A stretch of 64,000 nucleotides of DNA from Podocnemis expansa (Eukaryota; Chordata; Testudines; Podocnemididae), in NCBI GenBank assembly GCA_007922195.1, contig ML682118.1:810433-874432 (forward strand), given 5' to 3'. The notes under the pieces are model-generated. The model saw only the letters and a list, made by a program, of their open reading frames with translations, searched no databases and had not been told where the DNA came from. Within the stretch, counting starts at the first letter, position 1; the number at the start of each line of letters is the position of its first letter. Positions 56,060-64,000 of this stretch are shown here, one piece after another. The position numbers and the translations under genes are program-made.

Positions 56060-56665
56060 TTCAAAGGAGAGTAAAGTGTATGCACAAGAACAGGTACAAT
56101 TTAGGCATTTAGCCTGAGGCGAACATCACCATGAACATTTGAGCCCAGCCATAGAGAATACACATGCTGCCTTGGACTCTAAAGATGCTATCACATTTTG
56201 GCTACCACCATCCCACGCTGTACTTTGGGAATACTCACCTCACTACTGACTCCAGACACATCAAATAATACTGTTTAAAGGGGCTAACTTCTAGCTGAGA
56301 TCATCTTAGGACTGCATATAGAAGAATCACAGCTTAAATGAAATAGCACCTTCAGAGGTTTGTGGCACTTTTAAAAGCTAACAAATTTATTTCTCTCATG
56401 AGCTTTTATGGCGGAAAATCCCACTTTGCCAGACACTTTTAAGATTTAGGTAAATATCTTCAAAGTGTCCTAGCAAGCGGGAGTTTCTCCCACAAAAACT
56501 CATGTGATAAAAAAAAAAAAATGTCGGTAATTACAAATGCCACAGGATCCCTTTTTTTTTTTTTTTTTGTGCTAATGTAGACTAACAGAGCTATCCCTCT
56601 GGAACTTCACAGTTTGTTGAATAGACTATTCCACTAGTTGTCCTAATGAAGTTGCTCCAACTCAC
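56060..56665. repeat. Block paralogous to 46.89-47.29 kb, with a fold-back insertion
   Basis: Shares TTTAGGCATTTAGCCTGAGG, CATCACCATGAACATTTG, CATCTTAGGACTGCATA and TTCCACTAGTTGTCCTAATG with the 46.9 kb block in the same order. Between the last two anchors this copy has about 260 extra bases (roughly 56345-56605), the inverted-arm repeat listed separately. Confidence 0.65.
56345..56605. repeat. Fold-back copy of the GTCCTGTGGCAC repeat, inserted
   Basis: The left arm GTTTGTGGCACTTTTAAAAG, AAATTTATTTCTCTCATGAG and GGCGGAAAATCCCAC faces the right arm GGGAGTTTCTCCCACAAAA, CTCATGTGATAAAA and AAATGCCACAGGATCCC, followed by GTAGACTAACAGAGCTATCC. Absent from the paralogous block at 46.9 kb, so it is an insertion. 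Confidence 0.65.
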
Positions 56666-56669
56666 ATTT

Positions 56670-57780
56670 AGTCAAAGAAGAACCACAAACAGAATCTAGA
56701 TCTAGAGAAACAAACAAGGAGGCCTGAGACACTTCAAAGATGCACACATTTAGCTAATTTAATTTATGATAATGCATCGTTTTGATGAAATATTCTAACA
56801 TGGCTACCCATCTGGAACAGATCTAGTGATTCTCTTAGGCTGTTTTTTAAGGTTCCCAATCATCCCCTATCTGGTAAACTACTTCTACCAAATCCACAGC
56901 TGAATACAGACAGACAAAAGTTATGCTCGCAGTTAGTTAAAGACGTGAAACACACCTCAGGATTATCAGCTTTGGAAATAATCTCTCTCCTTTCAGCATA
57001 AATAAATTTGCCTTCAGTTCTCCCTAAAATTGGGGCTTTTATTTCTGGGCTAGGTTCTAGAGAGGTCAATGCCATCTTAAATACAGAGCAAGCCAGATAG
57101 GGATAAGAACACAGTCACTAACTACATCTCCTTTTTTGGGTGTTAACACCTGGGTGCCATGGCAATCATGTCATAATCTTCATAGTGACATCTCCTAGGC
57201 CAAGCACATATATTGCAGCACTGAGGAAACATCAGTGCTCAACTTGACCTTCGAAGGAGACAGTTGGTGCTGCACTACACTGAAGTCTTTTGGATTTAGC
57301 TAGGTAAGTGAATTTTTTCATGGACCTGATTTAGAGGAACTGTCTGAATTTTTGATGAAAAGAGCTGTGGGGCCACACTGGTTAACAATCTCATGTTCAT
57401 GTGCATTAGGCAGATTATTCCTGTAATTTTGAGCCTAGAGAACTCCTGGTGCAAGCAAAGATGACAGAAGAGCCTGGGAACAGCTGTAACCTAGTGTGGT
57501 AGGAAATCTAGAGAGAAGGTTGGTTGAGATGCCAAATCAAACAGCAGCCTTGATTGTCAAGGTCCTTATCCATTTCAGCCATACCTGTACATTATTTGGT
57601 GTATGTTTTTTTTTTTAATTGTCTCTTCCTACTTACAATCATCATTTCAACTTTTTTGCTCATGGAGATGTTAACATGCATCTTTTGTTTTTTGGATGGA
57701 TCTTTTCAGTGTAGTTAACATCTGGGTTTGAGAGCCAGGCTTCTAAGATAAGTTCCAAAGGAGTAGTCATCTTAGCCTAG
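56670..57780. other. Intergenic DNA with one repeat scrap
   Basis: Near 56718-56820, AGGAGGCCTGAGACACTTC and AACATGGCTACCCATCTGG are a further diverged copy of the GTCCTGTGGCAC repeat. A T-run lies near 57607-57618. No gene. Confidence 0.45.
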
Positions 57781-57784
57781 TTCA

Positions 57785-57885
57785 ACAAAACAAGCAAGGG
57801 GTCCTGTGAATTTTAAAGACTCACAAATATATTTATCTTATGAGCCTTTGTAGGGAGAATCCCAGCTGGTCAGACACATAAAGAA
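57785..57885. repeat. Copy of the GTCCTGTGGCAC dispersed repeat
   Basis: AAGCAAGGGGTCCTGTGAAT, AAAGACTCACAAATATATTT and TGAGCCTTTGTAGGGAG, followed by CCCAGCTGGTCAGACACA. Same order as the copy at 42943. Confidence 0.6.
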
Positions 57886-57889
57886 AGCT

Positions 57890-58178
57890 TTTACGAGACA
57901 TTCCTTGTATTGCTATTGCCTTGCTCTTGATACCGTTCTGGCCCATATAGAGAGCTGTGTCCTAGGGACCAATCTCTTACTCTGAAAACTTCATTCTGAT
58001 GTAGATTCTCTAGTTCTGTTAACATCAGTCCCACTTCAAATCCAGAGAATCTGAAATACTCATAAGAAAATCATATCCTTTTTCAAGGGATATAGGAAAA
58101 GAGATTCATGGCATCTAAATAAAACTCCCTGCACTAATCCAGTTGTGCATAATGCGGTTTGGTTTGGTTTGCAAAATT
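57890..58178. other. Intergenic DNA, no gene seen
   Basis: No feature recognised before the macro-repeat array resumes. Confidence 0.35.
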
Positions 58179-58179
58179 G

Positions 58180-59430
58180 GTACCAGTAAGACTCTTTTTA
58201 TCCTATTGATGGTCATATTAAAGATATGGATTACTATATCTTTTACAAATTCAGTATGAGTTCAGCTTCCTTTCTTCTATATATGGAACTATCAATACCT
58301 CTGTCCATGAGAAGACTCACTTTATTTCATTCATGGAAATCATTGTGCCATAGAATGCTATGTGTCTTAGATACGTAGTATCAGTGGTGCTCAGCTTCTC
58401 CCATATATGGATATATCAGCAATATGAATTGTTACACGCCTTATAAACTCAGGTTCAGAGGATCTCACCTTCCTCCATATATGGACCTAAAACAGATTAC
58501 TATAATCCTAGTGCAGTGCCCTGCATATTATCCATTTCTATGATGGATGCTGGATAGATATGAGAAAGGAATTCTTGAGGTACTTGTGTGCTCTGCAGCA
58601 CCAAGGCTTCACAGTCTAAATTATAATGAAAGACAGGATACTCCCACTGTCAGATCAGCACTCTTTCCGTGCATGGGACACATGTCTAATGTTGGTATCT
58701 CTTCTGTTATTCAGTTTAGGTCTGAAGATTTTACAGGCTATCTCGAAGGATGGACACTGTAAAATGGGTCCTAAATTCTTGGTAAGATAATCTGAAAAAA
58801 ATGTGCAGTTTATACTTTATATGGAGTGACAGAGGGCATGTGCAGCTACTACAGGAGGAGAGGGGTGAGAGGAGACAGGCAGCTCTGCTAAGCCCCATGG
58901 TATATCTCCCTCTGAACAACTTGTCTGTTGAATGGCTGGGAGGCGTTTTGATTTATCTCAGAGATTCCTTCCTCAAATATCATGAAAATTCATTCAGCCA
59001 CATTGTTAACAATTGTTTCCTGCTCACTGACTTCAATAAACACATTCATCATATATCACATGGTTACTATTAGAATATTCTTATGAGGAACTCATTAGAA
59101 TCTTTTCTGTCATTTTGCACTGCTAATATTTTGTTGCTTCCTGTTCTTTCAGGATGAAGCCTCCATTAGTCCGCCCTCCTCTCCGCAGCCAACGCGCATT
59201 CCCTTTATGGCCCTTCACTTTTTTTTTCCTCCCTTACCAAATACCCTCTTCACGCGTCTTTCAGAAATCGTCCATCTACAGGTAATTCTGATGGATGAAA
59301 TTTGGATTAAAATTGCTCTCACTCAGAGATGGGATAATTTGGTATTGTTAATGCTGAATATTGTATAATAGGAGGCAGGAGATACAGGACAGAATTGCTC
59401 AACAAGAGTAATGTTTAGTTAACACTCCAT
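58180..59430 (+). repeat. Macro-repeat unit B
   Basis: Begins with about four units of the 75-base minisatellite (58180-58490), then TATGAGAAAGGAATTC, GCAGCACCAAGGCTTCAC, and jumps from GAAAGACAGGATA straight to CTCCCACTGTCAGATC. About 400 bases present in units C and D (the CR1-like block) are therefore deleted here. Then TCTCTTCTGTTATTCAG, GGACACTGTAAAATGGG and the exon-like segment from about 59153 to 59281 (TTCCTGTTCTTTCAG to CAGGTAATT). Confidence 0.75.
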
Positions 59431-59871
59431 ATGTATTATATATCCTCTAAATTTAGTGTCAGTGAGACTCTCATTCTACCATATATGGAAATATGAATGG
59501 CACTGTCCATTATGAGGCTCACTTTATCTCACATATGGAAATAATAGTTGCAGGATTATTATGTGCCTGTGACTGTTAATAAGAGTGAGGCTCCACTGAT
59601 TCCATATGCAGAAGTTTGGGTGGCATGGTTATTTTTATTTTATAAACTCAGTATCAGTGGAGCTCACCTTATTCCATTTATGGACCTCAAATAGCTCCAA
59701 TGAGATCCTTCTGTAATCCCTTGCATAGCATCTATTTCTTTGATGTACCATGCATACATATGACATAGAATTCCTCAAAGTACATACGGACCCTGTAGCA
59801 GCAAGGACTTCACATTCTATATATTAATTATAATAAAAAACAGGACTGTATTCTAGAATTAATTACTCTAA

Positions 59872-60780
59872 GGGTGTGTTCACACAGCATTCTTATTTTG
59901 AAACAACGAGGTTGTTTCAAAATAAGAAGCACCATGGCCACACGACGCACGGCCATTTCAAAACAAGCAAACTGCTTGTTTCGAAATGCTGGCTGTTCTT
60001 TCAAAACAGCATAAACCTGCTTTTGTTTCAAAACAGCATTGTTTCAAAATAACTCATTTCGAAACAATGCCAGCGGGACATGTTGTTTTGAAACAATGAC
60101 TGTTTCAAAACAACATTTGACCGTTCCTCCCAGGGTGCTAAGCACGCTGGGAGGAAGGGCTGCCCCCTCAGCACCCTGGCCAGGGAACCCTCAGCACCCT
60201 GGCCAGGGTGCTGAGGGGTGTCCCCTGGCCGGCAGAGGGGGACTGCAGGCACTGGCAGAGAGCAGTGCAGCTGGGCGCCACACCCTGCCGGTGCCTGCAG
60301 AGGGGGACCTCAGGCACCCGCAGGGCAAAGCACAGCCACGCGCCTCACCCCACGGGTGTCTGCAGGGTGCTGCAGGCACCCACGGGGTGAAGCACAGCCG
60401 GGCGCTGCACCCCCTGCCCGGGCTGCCCTCAAAGTCCAGCGTGGCTCGGGGGTGCCTGGCTCAGCCAGCCGCTGCAGGGGCTGGGGTGAGCGCCACCCTG
60501 GGATTCCCGCTGGCTGCGCTTCACCCCATGGGTGTCTGCAGCCCCCTGCAGACACCCGCGGGGTGAGGCGCTTGGCTGAGCTTTGCCCTGCAGGTTCCTG
60601 CAGTCGCCTCCCCAAGCGAAATAGCATGTCCACACCGTGGACATACTATTTCGCTCCCTTATTTTGAAGACACATTTTTTGTCTTTCGAAATAAGGTGTT
60701 TCGGAATAACCCTTTATTTTGAAACAGCATGTTTCAAAATGTTTTTTTTTGAAACAAGGCCTCTGTGTGTGAACATAGAC
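59872..60780. mobile_element. Harbinger-type MITE with GC-rich interior, TAA duplication
   Basis: The left end GGGTGTGTTCACACAGC and right end CTGTGTGTGAACATAGAC, with TAA at 59869-59871 and again at 60781-60783. Both subtermini have the TTTCGAAA / TTTCAAAACAGC words. The middle (60120-60610) is a GC-rich imperfect tandem of about 60-66 base units around GGTGCCTGCAG and GCAGGCACCC, with CTCAGCACCCTGGCCAGGG as in the 26.9 kb copy. Frames up to 175 codons on both strands are compositional. Unit D of the macro-repeat shows the matching empty site near 63083. Confidence 0.85.
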
Positions 60781-61155
60781 TAAGTGCCTTAAGGCTGTGA
60801 GACCTGTCAAGGGCTTTTTAAAACTGCAGAAATTACTAGGCAGCAGTTTATGTCAAATAAAAGGAACTATTTCACAAAATCCATAGTCCACCTGTGGAAC
60901 TTAATGCCAGGGGGTGTTTCTAATTCCCAGTACAGAATGGAGCTCTAAAAATAATATAGATCAATTCCCTGGGATAATACATCTATCAGTGACTATTAGC
61001 CAAGATGCTGAGGGACAATACTCCAATACTTCAAGAGCTGTAAGCCTCTAGTTGCAAGCAGCTAAGATTGCACAAAACTTGATATTACCCTGATATATTT
61101 GTTACTTGAGAAGCGGCTGGCACTAGCCACTCCCAGAAGAGAAGTTACTCCCAAT

Positions 61156-61756
61156 GGCTATGTTTACACTGCCATAGTTATTTAAAAATTGTTCTTTCAA
61201 CATAGCTATTTCAATCTTAATTCAAAATAATTATTTCTAATTAGTGTGACTTCACAAGACACCTAAATAGAGATAAGGTAGGCATTATTATTCAAGATAG
61301 AGTCTACATTAGATTCTCTAATTCAAATTGGTTCGACTGGCAGGATGCTTTTCCTGCTGGTGCAGCGGTCACATGGTAGCCTCCTTTCTCTTCCATTCAA
61401 CTAGGGAGCTCAGAAGGAAAGCAGCCACCCTGTGGTTTCTCTGCCCAGAGCAGAGAAGCAAACTCGCTGGGGGTTCCCTATGCACACTGGAAAAAGGAGC
61501 CCACTGGGGGGTTCCCTGCCCATTATTTTGAAATAATCCAACTCTGCCACTGGGAATGGCTTATTTCCAAATAACAATTTTGAAATAAGTCCTATTTGAA
61601 AATTAAAGCAGGTTTTATTATTGTGAAATAGTACCTCTTTATTTCAAACTTATGAAACACTTATTCCAAATTAATAAAATGCTTGCATAGACAGGGAAGA
61701 GTTATTTCATAGTAATCCTATTTGGTCTGAAGTAACTTTTCAGTGTAGACATACCC
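61156..61756. mobile_element. MITE with GGCTATGTTTACACTG...CAGTGTAGACATACCC ends
   Basis: The terminal inverted repeats match at 14 of 16 positions. Flanks are AAT (61153-61155) and ATT (61757-61759). Unit D has the uninterrupted CTCCCATTGTCAG at the same place (63445-63457), so a 3-base ATT duplication with one later change is likely. The subtermini are ATTATTTTGAAATAA-rich; the interior is CT/GC-richer (61330-61520). Confidence 0.8.
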
Positions 61757-62625
61757 ATTGTCATATCCTCACAATTTAACTGCATGGGAGATTTCCATCA
61801 TGTGAAAAGTCAGTAACTCTACTGTCACGCAATTCAGGTCTGAAGTCTTCTCCAGTCCTACAGAAAACAAAGACACTGTGAAATCGGTGAAGTCTTGGTA
61901 AGATGATTAGAAAAGTTGTGCACTGTACCCTTTGCAAAGCTTGAGAGAGGGGGCATCTGGAAGCTGTGACAGAGGGAAGGTTTTAAATGCAAGGGAAAAG
62001 GTGAAGCTTTTCATCTCATAGTTAAGCCAAAATGCCTCAGAATACCAAACAGCCCACTGAAAACTTGACACATGTTCCTGCCAGCAGCTCTGCTTATTTG
62101 TTGGAGGTCTGGCTTCATCACAGAGATCCCTTCCAGAAATGTATTTAAAAAAAAAAACATTAAGCCAAGCTTTTAACAACTGCTTCCTGCTTTCCTGCTC
62201 ACTGCCTTCCCTAAATGCACATTTCCTAAGTTGTTTTGATTAGTGATGAAATGCTTCAATTTGAAACTCAGAAGGTCTTTTCACTTATTTTCCACTATTA
62301 CTATTTTCTGTTTTCCGTTTGATTCAGGATGAATCCTCCTTCAGTGAAACGTCCACTCCTTTGCCAATGGGCAGCACCCTTATGTCCCTTTACTTTTTTT
62401 TCCTTCCTACCACTTCACTCATTTTTCATAAATCCTCTTATCTATAGGTAATTCTGATGGTTGAAATTTGGATTAACATTGATGCTACATAGAGATGGGA
62501 TAAATGGGTATGGTTTATGCCAAATATTCTATAATGGGAGGAACAACATACAGGAGAGAATTGCTCACCATGGGTAAAATTTAATTAACTTTCCTTTATT
62601 TGAGAATTACTTACATATTTATGTA

Positions 62626-64000
62626 TATTTACATATATTTATTTTGTGTCCTATAAATTTAGTGAGAGTGTGACTTCCATTCTCCCATACATATGGAAAT
62701 AGGAATGTTATCTTTGTCCATTATATAGCTCACTTTATCCCATATCTAGAAATAAGAGTGTCATGGATTGTTATGTGTCTTACACATTCAATGCCAGTGA
62801 GGCCCCATTTATCCAGTATGTGGATTTTTTGGTGGCATGGATTGTTTTGTTGTATAAACTCAGGATCAGTGGAGATCACATTTTTCCATACAGACTTTGA
62901 ATAGCTCCACTATAATCCTTGCATAATCCCCTGGATATCACGCATTCTTTGATCCACTATGAATAAATATGACACAGGATTTCTCAAAGAGCATATGTAC
63001 CCTGGAGCAGCAAGGACATCACATCCAAATATTATTGACAATAAAAGACTGATAACTGTATTATAGAACTCAGTGCTCTACATACTTTAAGGCCATAAGA
63101 GCTGTCCAGGTTTTATCTAAGATTCAGTAAGTAATAGGCAGTATTTTATATCAAACAAAAGGAAGTACTTCACAAAATCCATAGTCCAACTGTGGAACTT
63201 ACTGCCAGGGGATGTTTCTAATTATAAGAACAGCACTGAGCTCTAAAAAAATGTAGAACAATTCCTTGGGAGAAAACATCTATAAATGACTATTAGCCAC
63301 GATGGTGAGAGACAATACTCCAATACTCCAAGTGTTCTAAGTCTCGAGTTGAAAGCATCTGGGACTGTGCGAAACTTGACATTACCCTGTTATATTTGTT
63401 ACTTGAGAAACATCTGGTACTGGCCACTCCTAGCAGACAAGATGCTCCCATTGTCAGATCTCACTTTTTAACTACATTTGAGATTTTCATGTCTAAAGTG
63501 AATCTCTCTACTGTTACTCAATTCAGGTCTAAAGATTCCAGCAGTCTATCAGAAAAAACGGACAGTGTGAAATCTGCTCTGAAGTCTTGGTAAGACAATA
63601 AGAAAAACATTGCAGTGTATTCTTTGCACAGAGGGAGAGAGGGGCATGTGGCAGCCATGGCAGAGGAGGGTGTTAGATGACAGGGGAAAGGTGAAACATT
63701 TAATCTCATAGTTAAGCCAAAATGCCTCAGAATACCATGCAGCCCACTGACAATTTGGGACACATTCTTGCCAGCAGCTCTCTTTAGTGTCTCCTTCTGA
63801 ACTACTCTTTAGTTGAATAGGTAGAGGTCTGGGTTCATCTCACTAATTCCATCTTTAAGTTATTAAATTATGAAAACTCTTTAAGCCACAATTTTAACTA
63901 ATGTTTCATGCTTTCCTCCTCACTGCTTTCCCTAAACACACATTTCATAAGTTGTTTTAATTAGTGATGACAAACTTCTACTAGAATCTCAGAAGGTCTT
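62626..64000 (+). repeat. Macro-repeat unit D, running off the window
   Basis: The 75-base minisatellite part lies at 62645-62895, then GAGCAGCAAGGACATCAC, the CR1-like block (63085-63440: AAAAGGAAGTACTTCACAAA, CAACTGTGGAACTTACTGCC), TCTCTACTGTTACTCAATTC, GGACAGTGTGAAATCTGC and CTCATAGTTAAGCC. The exon-like segment would lie just beyond 64000. It carries neither MITE found in unit C. Confidence 0.75.

Larger units (their letters stand above)
59431..62625 (+). repeat. Macro-repeat unit C, split by two MITEs
   Basis: The minisatellite part is at 59440-59700, CTGTAGCAGCAAGGACTTC near 59793, then a MITE (59872-60780), the CR1-like block (60785-61150), a second MITE (61156-61756), then AACTCTACTGTCACGCAATT, AGACACTGTGAAATCGG, and the exon-like segment at about 62330-62450. 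Subtracting the MITEs, the unit is about 1.68 kb, matching the 1.69 kb anchor spacing to unit D. Confidence 0.78.

Noticed and set aside
60039..60667. Long Ala/Gly/Pro-rich frames on both strands
   Set aside because: They lie in the GC-rich interior of the 59.87-60.78 kb MITE.
58180..63000. CRISPR-like array, because of regular repeats in the macro-repeat
   Set aside because: The organism is a vertebrate; repeats of about 75 bases are diverged and directly abutting, with no unique spacers of constant size and no cas genes.

Overview
This is a vertebrate nuclear genome window and reads as reptilian. A turtle (Testudines) is my best guess, with a crocodilian as the alternative. The reasons are widely spaced single-exon olfactory receptor (OR) genes, a long CR1 LINE whose 3' end is of the reptile/bird type, PIF/Harbinger and hAT DNA transposons with their MITEs, MIR-like SINEs, and no compact coding. 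There are no bacterial operons, rRNA or tRNA genes, or CRISPR arrays. The species call is inference from repeat content only.

Cellular genes are sparse. There are three intact OR genes: 5436-6368 (-), OR11/OR6-like; 21211-22158 (+), OR4-like; 31751-32716 (-), class II, subfamily unsure. One OR4-like pseudogene, with several frameshifts, lies at 43140-44085 (-). Each intact OR has a good 3' splice site just upstream of its ATG, as expected for OR genes with a non-coding first exon. The four loci are 11-16 kb apart on both strands, so this is a loose, old cluster filled by repeats.

The left 20 kb holds an A-rich minisatellite, MITEs, an AT-rich decayed tandem tract (about 7.04-8.06 kb), a short hAT element (10721-11208), an old CR1-type fragment and the centrepiece: a nearly complete two-gene PIF/Harbinger transposon (13221-17062). 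It has matching terminal inverted repeats and a TCA target duplication. A Myb/SANT-like gene and a DDE transposase gene face each other, with poly(A) signals 23 bases apart. Each gene is broken by two visible nonsense codons. Short non-autonomous relatives with the same ends and TTTCGAAA-rich subtermini lie near 2.3, 5.0, 26.9, 35.3 and 59.9 kb. A second MITE group with GGCTATGTCTACAC-type ends is scattered through the window.

The middle (22-47 kb) is mostly unannotatable intergenic DNA. It carries two neighbouring hAT elements (39457-40016 and 40066-42016), each with near-matching 8-base target duplications, a CR1 fragment and several MITEs. A near full-length CR1 LINE on the minus strand occupies about 47406-51760. 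Its ORF1 (esterase-like) and ORF2 (endonuclease plus reverse transcriptase with FADD) are recognisable but carry stops and a frameshift.

The right end (about 52.86-64 kb) is a diverged tandem macro-repeat. Unit size is about 1.6-1.7 kb once inserted MITEs are subtracted. Each better-preserved unit contains a smaller tandem repeat of about 75 bases, a CR1 3'-end-like block and an exon-like segment. The array runs off the right edge. Two MITEs sit inside one unit, and neighbouring units show the empty sites.
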